From positions 496,001 to 560,000 of the forward strand of contig OZ037856.1 in NCBI GenBank assembly GCA_964035575.1: a DNA stretch of 64,000 nucleotides, in the 5' to 3' direction. A model generated the notes under the pieces. The model made no database searches. It was not told the origin of the DNA and saw nothing but the letters and a program-made list of their open reading frames with translations. This document shows positions 22,439 through 34,163 of this stretch, one piece after another. This DNA comes from Rhynchopus sp. YZ270_cl-10 (lineage: Eukaryota > Euglenozoa > Diplonemea > Diplonemida > Diplonemidae). A program made the position numbers and the translations under genes. Position 1 is the stretch's first letter. Each line of letters starts with the position of its first letter.

Positions 22439-24026
22439 AGGGGGGAAAAAAAATTGTTGAGAAAGTGGTCGGGGTAGTTGGCCTTCTTTTCTGAGACACG
22501 CCGTGCCCAGAAGGCAATCAATGGAAGAAAAGAAAAAAAGGACAAGTTTTTTTTGAGTAGCTGGTTTACTCCGGAAGTTTCCCTCAGGATAGCTGGAACC
22601 AAAAAAGGAGGAGTTACGCCAGGTAAAACGAATGATTTGGAGGAATTTGGGAAATCGCTTCCTTGACACGGTGCACAAAATGCGGTCATCAAAACAAAAA
22701 AACAAATAAAAAACACCAAAAAAAACACAAAATGAGTTGAAGTACTATAGAGTTGCCCAAAATTACCCAAAACGCTCAATCCTCTGAACATAATTGGATG
22801 TGAAGTTTGGACGACTACAGTTTATAAAAAAAAAACAACTGAATATTTCAAATAGATCAACCTGAAAACAATATTAAACAGAGAAAGCTTGTGAAGATGA
22901 ACTCAAGCCTCTCTGTGTTTCACTACTTATAACTTAGATTCATATACTTTATAACAAAAAAATATGCACAGAACAACATTAAAAGGATAAACCCAGAGGG
23001 GGAACTACAACACATCTAATCTCAAAAAAAGAAAAAAATGCTCGAGAGACGAGTTACTCTTTGCTCAAAAGACTGCAAAACGGGGGAGAGGAAAAATAAG
23101 GATCGTTGTTCACTTCCACATTTTTTTGACTTGATTGTCGTAAAGGTACAACTTTACGGTATGCGTTTGCCTGAAGTACAGAAAGTGTCGTGGAGTACAA
23201 AAGAGGGGGAGGGGGGTACGCAGACGCGCAACTATCTCGAGCATTTTGCAAAATACGACGTGTTAACTAACAAAAAAAAATTGAAAATATTTAATAAAAG
23301 AAGCGCATTTATTCTCGCAAGAAACCGGCATCTGGCCACGCAAAAATAGTTAGGTATTTTGTAATATATCGGGGGACGCACTTCAAAAGCATCGTGCAGA
23401 GCATTTTCCCATATATTGGCAAAGCCAAAGGGTTAAAGCCCGGCCTTCTGTGAGTCCCTACTTTTTTAAAAAATTGTTGGAGTAGTGCAGTTGCCTCGGT
23501 TGTGTTGCCACAGTTGTGCAATCTCCACTTTCCCAAAAAGTTTTTCCCCCTTTGAATGAAAGCAAAGGGGGAACTCGCGTCTTGCAAAAAAAGAGTATTT
23601 CAAAAAGACAAAAAAAATTGAAAATATGAAGGGACAATCTCGTACCAAAAAAGAAAACAGAAGAAGGAAAAAATAACAATGAAGTAGCGAAGACACATTG
23701 ACACAAAAAACCCCTACCACTCTTACCTTCACCTTTCACCTACTAGAAAATAATAAGGCGGTAACTCGTATTGATTTGAGAATAAATACGGCATAGTGTA
23801 CAGAGGGAAGGAAGAAATACTAGAGACAAAAACAAAAGGTACCACAGTATTTTGTGCACACCCCGTATCTTTCACTAGAGAAAAAAAAAAGGGGGGGGTT
23901 TTATAAGATGAACCTAAACCTCTACTGCTTAGTTATCGAAGAAACGTTGGCAAGACAAGACTCCACTACCATAAGCACCATATAAGGGAAAGGTATTTTC
24001 CCTAAAGGCAACTCATCAGTAAAGAA

Positions 24027-24148
24027 AGTAGAATTGAAATACAAAGCCCCTCCTCGTGAACAGTGTACCTTGGTATGACCGGCTGTACCGGGAGGTGGAC
24101 ACCCCCCCAACCATGCAGTCCTACAATCCATTTCGTGGTTTACATCTC
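24027..24148 (+). repeat. R2 repeat copy (full length)
   Basis: It runs from ttgaaatacaaagcccctcc through gtgtaccttgg, gaccggctgtaccggg and gtggacacc to ccatttcgtggtttacatct. Other copies: 26793 (5' part), 28972, 30540, 31364 (5' part), 40768 (reverse) and 56759. SINE-sized, non-coding. Confidence 0.55.
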
Positions 24149-25064
24149 ATAAAGAAAAGTGGGAATGACGGATATACATATTTTTTCCATATAGTGGTAT
24201 CGAGTGTTGACAGTTTGTTTCCTTGTCACAGCGTAGCGTTGTTCGAAAGAGAAAAGTTTTTTGTGAAGATGCACCAAAAAAGCCTCGTGTGAGAATGTGA
24301 CCAAACACCACGCGAGGGGAGAGGAGGGTGACAAATGACTACTTCCTTTGGCAACGTTGACAGTACTGACTGAAAGGGAGTTTTATTACTGTTATCGTAT
24401 CCCCTTTGTTTCCATCTATCATGATGAACATTTTTTTTTTGTGTTGTGTCGACAATCCTCCACTTAAAACGTTTGACAGTGTCGGCACCTCTAGATGAAA
24501 CTAAAGGTTTTCCCTCCCTCGCTTTGGCTTTGTAATTTTTTTTATCCCAGGTGGGGGATCCCACCAGTGGGGAAGGGAATTGGGGAAGGGAGAAACAGAA
24601 TGGAGAACAAATGGAAAAAACAAAACAAAAAAATAAAAAATAAAATAGAAACAAGACAGATGCCTTGCATTAAAAGAACAGCAATAATCCCAACAAAGGT
24701 GGAAATTGTGTGAATAACACAAAAAAAGGGAAGCACACCAAGGGAGAGAGAGAGAAAAAAAAAAAAGAGAAAAAAAAGAGAGAGGTACAAGATAGCGAAG
24801 GGTGTTGAACCCCTCCGAGAAACCTTGTAAGATGCATCTTCACGTACGCAAAACACACTCTTACAATATTTCTACAAAAGAAAATTTAGAAGAGAGAAAA
24901 AAAACCCCCCCAAAAACGACGCAGTTTTTGTTTTTTTGTTTTTGGCACTTTTCAACACCAAAAAAAAAAAAAAAGAAGGAAATTAGAAATGAGAAATTCC
25001 CAGACTTTTTGCATCAAAAAAAACCCCCTCCCCCAGTTTTTCTCTCCCACTTTTTTTTTGCACA

Positions 25065-25646
25065 TTATTGGATTGTGAAGGTTCCTGGACGAAGGGAGAC
25101 TCTACACTTAGGAGATTTGAAGTCTACGAGAAAACGGCCGGTTTTTGAGGCTTCGCGGATGACCCCTTTTTGTCCGTTGAGGGCGGGGGCGAGCTTAAGG
25201 TCTTTTGCGACGACAGTGGTGCCGACGGTGATGAAGCTTACTTTGCGGCTGTGCCAGGTGGACCCTTCGGAGGACGAAGTAGAGTAGAGATCATGCGAGC
25301 TGGAGCTGTCGCAGGTGCCACATTCGGTGTCGCCGTCGTTTGACCATTTGTCGTTCGCCTCCTTCAGGCGCTTTGCCGCAGCCTTTTTAGGGTTCGAGCG
25401 GGAGTCGTACTTCACCAACCATGCCCGACTGAGATACTTCTGCAGCTGTCCGTACGTCTCGCATGCCTCGCTTATTTCATAGAAACCCCGTGCACCTGAC
25501 GCGCAGATCTCACGCATCAGGCTCCGTGCAAGGTCGTCGTTCATCGACTTTGCAACGCGTGTCGTGTTTGCTGCAGACCCAAAATCAGGCATCCCCTCCA
25601 GCTCCTTCAGCCAGCTGCACACCGCACTGCTCAGCTCGTTTGCCAT
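25065..25646 (-). CDS. Two-domain protein of an unrecognised family, copy C (193 aa)
   Basis: Third paralogue of the family at 2686-3327 and 10781-11341, function not recognised. The N-terminal domain reads CSWLKELEGMPDF, DDLARSLMREI, GFYEISEACETYGQLQKYLSRAW. A linker of about 35 residues is rich in Ser, Asp, Thr and Cys. The C-terminal KOW/SH3-like module has VSFITVGTTVVAKDLKLAP, LNGQKGVIRE, TGRFLVDF and CRVSLRP. Eighteen bases upstream of the Met is a pyrimidine tract ending ttcacattccag, a plausible splice acceptor. The gene is intact and GC-rich relative to its surroundings, which suggests selection rather than decay. Confidence 0.75.
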   Translation of the reverse strand: MANELSSAVCSWLKELEGMPDFGSAANTTRVAKSMNDDLARSLMREICASGARGFYEISEACETYGQLQKYLSRAWLVKYDSRSNPKKAAAKRLKEANDKWSNDGDTECGTCDSSSSHDLYSTSSSEGSTWHSRKVSFITVGTTVVAKDLKLAPALNGQKGVIREASKTGRFLVDFKSPKCRVSLRPGTFTIQ

Positions 25647-26658
25647 ATTGCTGTGTCTTTCCTGGAATGTGAATAAGTGAAGCCTTAGATTGGGAGGAAA
25701 TTGTTGGATGTTAGAGGGGAGAGAAATATAAAAATAGAAGCATTATCTTAGACTTTAAAAACAAAAAATACTGGAAAAAAGAAAAAAAGAGAATGGTGAA
25801 CACATACTCCCGCACACTGTTTCCCTTTTTTGTCGTCGTGGACATGGAAAAAGAATAAAATAAAAATGGAATAAAGCTGCAAACTTAGCCAAAAGTGCAG
25901 TAAACAAACAGGATAACAACAACGTACGTTTCTCTCTACCTGACCTTACCTACTGCCCCCCACCCCATACCATCACGGTTTTCCCTCTCCGTTCCGTATC
26001 AATATGTGAAAAGGAACATTTTTTTCTTGACTTGCCATTTTATAATACCAAGTCCTCACTCTGCATGGGAATCTAAATAGCAACACAACGCTTTTTCTTT
26101 TTGGGAAAATACTCCACAAAAAAAAACTTGAAATGATGAATGTACCTCTCGTGTACACACATCTACAAAAAGAAAAATGGCGACAATACGCTAGAAAGTA
26201 CAAAAAGAGGTGTTTTGAAATCAAGTATGGGGAAACATCGCCCCTGAAAGGGCACGCGTCTGGTGTTGGAGCTAGAGAAACACTGCACAAAATGCATTTA
26301 TATTTCCCAAAGAGAAAAAACACAAGAAAAAAAAAAAGACATCCACGCCGTTGTTGTTTGTCTCTACAGGAGACAGTACATAAGTGTGAAAAAAATCCCC
26401 CCACAGTGTCCTTACTTTTTTAAAATTGAGCTGCGAAAAAAAAAAAAAACGTTTTTTTTTTTTTTTTGCTCTCGAATACAATTCGTTGTCTACGTTTTTG
26501 TTGTGTCGATACTTGCCTTGGGTAGCGACGTTTTGCTTTTTGTTCCGCATCAAAGTTTAATAAAAGCGTCGATGAGCACATAACCCCGCGATGCATAATG
26601 GGGTGGTAGTCAGGGGGTCGGGTGTGCAGAGGTTGCGAAATGGGTAATGGACAGACAA
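25647..26658. other. Intergenic region with low-complexity tracts
   Basis: It holds an R3-like piece (about 26128, gatgaatgtacctctcgtgt) and poly(T)/poly(A) tracts. No gene is supported. Confidence 0.45.
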
Positions 26659-29600
26659 CTATGCAACTGGCCGCTGCCACTGCTTTCTCCCGTCGCTATT
26701 CATATAAAACAGGTCGCCTCTCGTACTCTCCACAAGACGCCATCCAAAGGGAAGAGCAGGCTCCGCTGTGATGGTTGTATTGAAAAAAAAAAGTTGACTT
26801 GAAATACAAAGCCCTCTCGTGAACAGTGTACCTTTTGGTACATATCTGCTCTCGCATACAGGAAAATAAATAAAAGTGAAGTTGGTAGTGCAAACGCCTC
26901 TGGGACGCAGGCACTGACACTCCGCGGGAATAAAATAAGGTCACATGTATTGCCCGTTCGCTGGGGTACACGTTGTCAAAGTTTTCAAAATAAAACAAAA
27001 AAAAATCGCCATTTTCATTACATACCACCTAGCGGCTCAGGTCCGTACCGTCGGATCAATGCTGCCATGAGGTCTTCTTCGAAGCCTTCGTACTCCTGGG
27101 GGTTGTTTTGTGGGTAGGAAAGTGAAAGAGATCTATTGCTCTAAAGATGATTGCTTCTTGCAGGCTAACGGAGATGTTTGCCTCAAGAACGTTGTGCAGG
27201 TTAGCAAGAATATAGGTGCTGAGAATAAGCAAAGTAAAGATAGTGGAGCTCATCTCCACACTAATGCAAGTTTTCAAACAAAAGTCTCTGCACAAAAACA
27301 TACCCGCAGTGTGCTAACCACGGCAGGCAGCTTTTGTGGGTTGTACACCTGGTAGAACCGTGCCAGCCTGTGGCGGTAGTGCATGAAGGTTTTGAGCTCT
27401 TCTGATGTCATCTCGGCTCTGACGGATGCGCTTTGTGCTGTGTACACAGGGCTGTCGAAGCGGGAGGGCGACATATGCTGTAATGGGTTTTGTTTTGTTT
27501 TTTTGTTGAAACACCACCTTTCTTTTGAACAATTCGAATTGAATTCCCATTGTCCCTTCACCCCCCAAAAAAACTCTCAAAAACCAAAAAATGCATACAA
27601 ACAACGGCGGTGACGCAGCACCTCCTTGCGGCGTGAGGATCCGCGGTGGCGAAGCTGACACGAGGTGCGCCGGCATAAACGGATAGTTGACCAGCGCGAG
27701 GTCTGTTGGGTAGACAGCACCTACCCCTGGGGAGGGGTGGGCTGGGAGGAGCGCCGTCTGCTGCGAGGGGATGCCGTCACCCACTATGGCAACGGTGTCG
27801 ATGAGACGGCGTGCCTCGGGGTCCTGGATGTCGTTGTAGAGCGTCTCTGTGGCATGACCGTGACGCTGTGGGTTACGATGCTCGATGTCTAGACATTGCC
27901 TGCAGAGCTTTAGATTACAGGTCCTACAGATGACGCTTGCTGCACGGTGTTCGTGGTCGAGACATACATCGCACTCATACATCATCACCTTCTTGACGTG
28001 CCCCCGCCGATGAGGCATTCTATGTTCGGTTGCCCAGCAGTTCCCGCAAAGCCGTTCGGGGTTGTGTAAATCACATTCGATGCAGAAATATGCGGCAGAG
28101 CCTTCTGCTCCGTTGCATATGGTGCATATTCTTTCGGAAGGGTCTTTGACGAAGCCGCCGAAGGGGGTGATGTCAAAGTTGCCTGCTGGAACTTCGAGGG
28201 TTTGTGCATCGATGGTGGAGGCTGCGTGGGGGCCGGACTCTCCGCCTGGGTAGAGGAATTGGGATTGATGGGAACGGCGGCCTCGGTTTTTGTGTTCGTT
28301 GAACCAGCATTGCTTGCAGAGGAGGAGGCGGCAGACGTCGCAGAACCATAGGGCGGGGCGTGGGCTGCTGGGGTTGTCGCCAAAGGGGCAGAGGTCGCAG
28401 TCGAAATACAGAATGTGCTGCGCATGCCCGGAGCGTTTTTTGTTGCGGTGTTCGTGGTCCCAACACACCTCGCACAGCTTTGCGTCGCAGTCAAGGCACA
28501 CATACACCGCCTGCTGCGCTTCATCCTCAAGCATCCCATCACCACACTGTGTACACGCCCGATCACTCGAGAACTGTTCAGAAGAGAACGGCTTGCTGTC
28601 AGCGTTCGCAGCAGGGTTGTTTTGTACGTGAGGTCTCCCGGTGACCCCACAGAACGGCTGGGTCAGCTCGTTGTTGCAGTCCGCGCACATCCCTCCTCCT
28701 CCGCCGTTTGCATCCCCAGTTCCCTCTCCCGGGGAGTCTGCAGCAGCACCCTCATCTCCTCCCTCCAACGAAATCCCTTTCTGCTGTAATTGTGCCATCA
28801 GCTTTTCCATTTCTGGTTTGTTCTGTGGGGAGAAAGAGGGTGTGAAAAAAGAAAAGTTTATAAGATGATCCTAAGCCTCTCGTGCTTAGTCACCTTATCA
28901 TATTCGTTATCGCATAGCTTCAGCTGCGCTGGCTTCTACAAGTTTGTTGTCAGGGATGATAAAGAGAAGAAATTTGAAATACAAAACCCCTCTCATGACC
29001 GGGTGTACCGTGGGGGGTGGACCCCCAGCCACGCAGTCCTACACTCCCATTTGGTTTACATCTGTAATGGATGTAAAAAAAGATGGCCTCTTTGTGTGGG
29101 ATCACCTAAAAAAATATGCATGAGTTATGTTTCAAGAGGGATGGGATGAGATACGAGGTGGCATACGAGGTCCTCCTTAATAGCCTGCACGATGTCCCCG
29201 TCGTTGCAGGTGGGGTGTGCTGCGCGGAAGGCGTCCTTTACACGGTTCCAGTCGCCCTGTCCTCCAAGGGTTTCTGCGGACTGTGACAGTGACGGTGTTG
29301 TAACATTTTGTTTATGGGTTTGTTTTTTAATGCAAAGTGTACGAACCAGATGGATTAATTAGTAGTTTCATCGCATTTTTACATTTCCTTATCGAGGTGA
29401 AAAATTTGCGAGTGGAGAAGAGAAAAAAAAAAGCTACCTTTCCTGAATGCTCTCACAAAAATATACCTTAAAGATAGCGTCCTCATCCGTCCCCAACCCA
29501 TCGATTGCCTTGAAGATAGTCTCAGCCACCTCCTCTGCATTGCATGCGGGTGTCTGCGGCCCGTCTGCCGCAGCTGCGTCTTCGGTGTTCTCTGCACCAT

Positions 29601-29904
29601 CGGCAGCACCTTCCTCCTTCTTCTCCTCTTCGCCTTCCTCTTTCTTCTCCTCCTCCTTCTTCTTGACGTAGATGATGCACAACGGCTCTTCCCCTTCCGC
29701 GAGATCTGGCGGCACAAAGCCCTGCTCCGTTGCATTCTTCGCCAGGTCCACCGCAGTCCCTTGCGTGGCTGAAGGCAGCTTCCCCGTACCCTGGAACAAC
29801 TCAACCTCGTCAAGCGAGGCTACACCAAGGGCACTGCTGATGGCATCTGCGTATTCATTGAGAGGCTTGGAATTGTCTACTCTCGCGTGAGCGTTGTCGG
29901 TGGG
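26659..29904 (-). CDS. Annexin-like / tetra-B-box / WW-domain protein (multi-exon, 5' end unresolved)
   Basis: Exons by splice signals and phase: 29904-29467, 29280-29167, 28822-27599, 27477-27304, 27095-27026, 26765-26659, giving about 708 residues. Exon 1 has a Lys/Glu-rich stretch and starts an annexin-type repeat (AETIFKAIDGLGTDEDAIFK). Exon 2 completes it, and its last helix continues into exon 3 (IKEDL/NKPEMEKLMAQL). Exon 3 has four B-box zinc fingers (C-x2-C ... C-x2-C ... C-x2-C ... EHR-x5-H). Exons 4-5 give RLARFYQVYNPQKL and YGPEP, a motif seen in protist proteins. Exon 6 is a WW domain (LPFGWRLVE, GDLFYMN, QWQRP) and stop. A calcium- or membrane-linked scaffold is plausible. A Met at 29946 could start it by read-through of the exon-1 acceptor. 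Exons 1-2 and 3-6 could be separate genes. Confidence 0.65.
26879..26930 (+). repeat. R1 repeat copy (lies between exons 5 and 6)
   Basis: It contains gcctctgggacgcaggcact followed by gacactccgcggg. It lies in an intron of the annexin/B-box/WW gene, next to an R2 5' part at 26793. Confidence 0.5.
28857..28898 (+). repeat. R3 repeat copy inside an intron
   Basis: It contains aagcctctcgtgcttagtca. With the R2 copy at 28972-29066 it fills most of the 344-nt intron between the annexin-like and B-box exons. Confidence 0.5.
28972..29066 (+). repeat. R2 repeat copy inside an intron
   Basis: It runs from ttgaaatacaaaacccctct to catttggtttacatctg, missing the central gtgtaccttgg step of the full copy at 24027. 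Confidence 0.5.
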
Positions 29905-30539
29905 CTGGGAAAAAAGGGTGGTTTGAGTGGTAAGGTATGAAGTCATTAAATAGGAGAATATAAACAATAGTTTATGTACATCTTTATGCTTAAAAGGGTT
30001 ACGATATCACCTTTACTTCACAGCCAAATCGCATTTTTTTGCAACGGATTTTTCGCAAAATTGGGTAGAGGATAGCAAAGCTCTGAGGAGAGGGAGGGGG
30101 TTAGGCCCCACACTTGTGGAAAAAACCGCCTATATAACCATTTTTTCAGTAATTTTCAGCATGTCACGCTCTTCCAGTGCACCTCCCGCCCTGGAATACT
30201 TCAGAAAAGTCGAAACCCCATGTGTGGCCTAGGAGGGTGGGTGGGTGGGTGGGTGGATTTTGACAAAAAAATACCTCTTCCTTCCCTTCGTACCCCTCAC
30301 CGCAGAAGACCAGAAGCAACGGATTTTCCAAGTCGCCCATTTTCTTTCGCCCCTCTTCGTCGATTCCCGGGGGGGACCCACAACAAGGCCCGACCCCTCT
30401 CTATGGGGGAGACAGACACGAAAGGGAGGGGAGAGGGGCTTCTGTTGTGTTGAAACCTCTCCCTGCCTTGGGGGAAATGGTTGATGGTGGAGATGAGGAT
30501 GAGCGAGGGGGAGATAGTAACAGCTTGAAAAAAAAAAAG

Positions 30540-30652
30540 CTGAGTTGAAATACAAAGCTCTCTCGTACGGTGTACCTTGGTACAATGACCGGCTGTACCG
30601 GGGGGGTGGACACTCAATCACGCAGCCCTACATTCCATTTCGTGGTTTATAA
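30540..30652 (+). repeat. R2 repeat copy
   Basis: It runs from ttgaaatacaaagctctctc through gaccggctgtaccgggg and cactcaatcacgcag to ccatttcgtggttta. Nearly full length; it ends 18 bp before a solo retroelement repeat. Confidence 0.5.
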
Positions 30653-30669
30653 AGTGTCTACATATGAAA

Positions 30670-30858
30670 AACTAGACGATATCATCCGCCAACTGATCTT
30701 GATAACAAAAATATAACAGTGTTTTTCGTTGAACGCAGCCAAATAGGGGGTAAAAATCTGTTTGGCGCAAGGTGAAAGGAATCAAGGGGAAATACTGTTA
30801 TACAAGATCTGAACGTTGGCTTTCTTTTTTGTCTAGTTTCTTAATACACTACGTGTTT
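30670..30858 (+). repeat. Solo split-direct-repeat unit (family 2), best preserved copy
   Basis: A 189-bp unit from aactagacgatatcatccgc to acactacgtgttt. Paired arms: aactagac/gtctagtt, ccaac/gttgg-type, gatcttgataaca/tgttatacaagatc. The centre is tttttcgttgaacgcagcc, followed by a gccaaa/tttggc hairpin. Confidence 0.55.
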
Positions 30859-33016
30859 GGGGGAAAAAAATGGTTGGGTCTCTCTTTTTTTTTTGGAAGC
30901 TGTTCTTGCGGTTGTTGTTGCGTTTTTTTTTTTCTCTCTCTCTTGAATTCTGATATGCAAAGAATCGGAAGATGGTTTGTTTTTTTTTGTAGTGGATAGG
31001 TACTACCTTCTCCTCTTCTTTGCATTTTTTTTTTCTGATACAATTGGGATTTTTTTTTTCGTTCAATTTTCTCTCCCACGTGGACAAAAAAAACTTTTTT
31101 GCACACAAAAAAGGAAAAGAATAATTGGGAAGATGAAATGTTCGCCTCCCATGCTTGTAGTCATCTTAAAAAGGGGGGGATGGGGGTGTGAAGGGATGGG
31201 GGGAATCTTGCTGGGGATTTTTGTTTTCTTTTTTGTTTTTTTTGCAGTAGTTGTAGTTGTTTTTCCGACAATCACCTTCGAAGAGGTGTTTTATCTGATG
31301 CCATCCAAATAGGATATAATGCTTTACTGCGCTCTCTCAGTCACCTTCAAATAAGAATAAGTTGACTAGAAATACAAAGCCCGCTCGTAGCAGTGTACCT
31401 TAATAAATACCGAATAATGTGACCCACAGCATGTCCATCTAACTTTTAAAAATTGTATTTCATAGGAAATCGGGTCGCCATCTGAAGATGGGATAAAAAG
31501 TTTGGATGCAACAATGGGGGAGCGCTGTTGTTGTTGTTTGACAACCTGTTTTTTAAGTGTTTTAGTGTAGCTGCCATTCAGACGGTCTTTCACCATTTTT
31601 ATATAGAATCCCACAAGACGAATAGTTTCAATTTTTTTTGGATAACAGAGGGGGAGGGGAAAGCCATACACGACACGGTTTTTGGAGAAAAAAACCTTGC
31701 AAAGTGTACCAAATGAGTGGGGAACACCCACAGGTTTACAAAAAAGAAAGGCAAAAAAGGCAAAAACAAAAAACAAAGTGGGGAAGAGAGAATGGGATTC
31801 GGGGATACGGACAACGCTGTGTCAGAGCCAAAAAAGGGGGTGGTGACCTCCGTGAATGCGTTTTTGTGGTGAGCCACCTATTGGTTGATGTTGTTGTTAC
31901 TATTATTTTTGGGATGTTTTTTTGTACCCTCGAAACAATATTCACAAATGTCGATGCTACAATCACACGGCATGTCCATAAAATTTATGACTCACAGAGA
32001 GACATTGAGTGAAACACCGAGGTTGGAAGAGATGGGGAGAGCACCTCCTTTCTTTGATCAGCCAAAACACAATTAGGCCAGAGGGCTAGGGGGCTAGGGG
32101 CACATAGTATGCGACGAAGAAAAACGAGATACATGGTCCTCTCGGACACAGCACATCTACAAGCACGCAGCGCAAAGCCGTGCCTTTTCCCTGCAAGCAA
32201 CTTACTATGGTATTCAATAGGTTCCCTCCAAAAGTCGTGAGTATATACAGTGCTCTCAAGACCCCACCTAAGGGATTATCCTTTGGTTTTGAGGGCTTTT
32301 TTTTTTTGGAAGGAAACCCTCTTTTTGTGGGGTGAAAAAATCGTATCATTAATTAAGCAGCTCTTGTTTAGTGTTCCCCGTACCAACAAGGAATATATTG
32401 CTTTTAAAAAAATGGGTAACAAAAAAGACACACTGTCCAGGAAAATCCTGTAAGATGTAACGAATAGTGGGGGGGCAATTATACACGGCTGTCAAATATA
32501 GGTGGGAGCAACTTGGGCGAGCCTCTCTATGCTCACCCAGATGGATTCGACAACTGTGTAATCAACCACCAGAATAAAAGGGAACATGCTAATAACGCGC
32601 GTACAGAATGACACACGATATTTGCTGTGAGGAATAATACCATAATTCCGTTATATAGCGTGGACAATCCACTACATAAATAAATAAAAATGGGGGGTTT
32701 TTTTTTATATGGCTACCATACTAAAAAACGTGGGGGTGTTTTTTCTTCTGGGGTTTTTTGTCTTTCTGGTATTCTGAAACTCATCAAGAGAAAGGGAGAA
32801 AATGGGTGAGATTGGGGGCCTTGTAAAATCATTTACATGGCATGTAGTTTTTAAAAAACTGAGGAAAAGCTGGGTGCGTTTTTTTTTTTTTCTTTTTCCT
32901 GGTGTTGTTGTTTCTTATCTTTGTTCAGAGGAAGGAATAGGGAGGGAGGGGTCTGTCTTGACTCAGCATCTAAAAAATATGTCCTTTGAAAGAATGGGCC
33001 GACTGCAAATTATTGC

Positions 33017-33665
33017 AGTATGTCCAGGGTGTTTCCTAATTTCGGAACTTTTCCGGAAAATTTCGACATCCGGAAGCAAATTTTTTCCCTGAAGAAACGG
33101 TAGGTTTTCAGGCCCAAAACACACCGCGAATGGCATTTCCGGAATCCGTCCGCGCTGTGGTGGGGTCAATTTGCCGAAATGGCCAAGTTCTTGGTGTTGG
33201 TCAAAATGAGTGTAAGGAAAAGGGGACCAGGTAAATCCCACAACCCAGATTTTCTCTCCCTGATCCTGAAAACATGGAAATGCCCGAAAACACCGGCATT
33301 TGCATTTCCGGAATCCGCCCGTTCTGTGATGGGGTCAATTTGACGAAATGGACAAGTCCTTGGTTTTGGTCAAAACCCGTCAGTGTAAGGTAAAGGGGGC
33401 CAAGTGTTTGCCTGTAGAAACTGGTAGGAACAGGCAGCGCCGCAGGCGCACGGTACCCAACATCGGTGAAAATAAAAATTCCCGAAAACTGCTTTATTTG
33501 AATGATTGGAGCGATCCAGAACAGCGAACATACTTTTTTCGGGAAAATACCAAAAAATAAGCACTTTAAATACGTCCCTAATTTTTTCCCGCAAATTTTT
33601 TCCCTGGCCAATTTTTTCCAAATCCCCGGAAGCGGAAGCAAATTAGGAAACACCCTGAGTATGTC
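33017..33665. mobile_element. 633-bp hAT-type MITE with perfect 8-bp target duplication
   Basis: The element (33025-33657) starts cagggtgtttcctaattt and ends with the complement aattaggaaacaccctg. Both flanks are agtatgtc (33017-33024, 33658-33665). An internal block of about 100 bp is duplicated (about 33125-33235 and 33305-33410), each carrying tggggtcaatttg and a cttggt-ttggtcaaaa step. A related block (gctgtgatggggtcactttg) lies at about 688, near the hAT transposase remnant. It contains the reverse of the shared gcgccgcaggcgcacggtac motif at about 33438. No open frame. Confidence 0.8.
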
Positions 33666-33921
33666 AACAAAAAAAAAAAAGAAAGTAAAATTGAATTACA
33701 CACGAGAGAGAGAGAGAAAAATCGCAAAAAAAAAAAGAGGGGAGTGAAACTTTTTTTTAAATGCGGACCACCTCAACGGATACAGGCGCAAAAAAAAAAA
33801 AAAAAAAAAAAAAAAGGACACAAAATACTGTACAGATTCCCCCACGAAGGCTTTATTGTGTATTCTGATGTGTTTGAGCATTTTTAGAAAAAAATACAAA
33901 AAAAGGAAAAAAGGAAAAAAG

Positions 33922-34005
33922 AGAAGTTGAAAGTGCAAACGCCTCACCGTACATCGGCGCAAGGCACTGCCTTCTCCGCGGGGTATCGAATCCCGGAGAG
34001 TATAA
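33922..34005 (+). repeat. R1 repeat copy (full length)
   Basis: It carries the R1 body gcaaacgcctcaccgtacat and the B-box-like end ggggtatcgaatcccggaga. This is the best example of the tRNA-like promoter motif in the window. Confidence 0.6.
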
Positions 34006-34100
34006 AATACTGTGACAAAAATAAATACATTTTCAGTCGTCCAAGAAATTGATGTCGTCCAAAAACGCAAAATACAACAAAATTATCAAGAGAACAGTTG

Positions 34101-34163
34101 CTGATACAGGCACATCTCCGACTAACCCACGGTGTACAATGCCAGCTGGATGAAAGCACAACT
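34101..34163 (+). repeat. R4 repeat copy
   Basis: It contains gatacaggcacatctccgac followed by taacccacggtgtacaatgc and ggatgaaagcaca. Compare 19719. Confidence 0.5.

Larger units (their letters stand above)
18762..25064. other. 6.3-kb repeat desert
   Basis: No host gene is supported. It holds R3 (19309, 22892, 23902), R4 (19719, 21181), R5 (20700, 24442), R1 5' part (21997), R2 (24027), a 149-bp MITE (21357) and a solo retroelement repeat (22272). The remainder is AT-rich. Confidence 0.5.
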
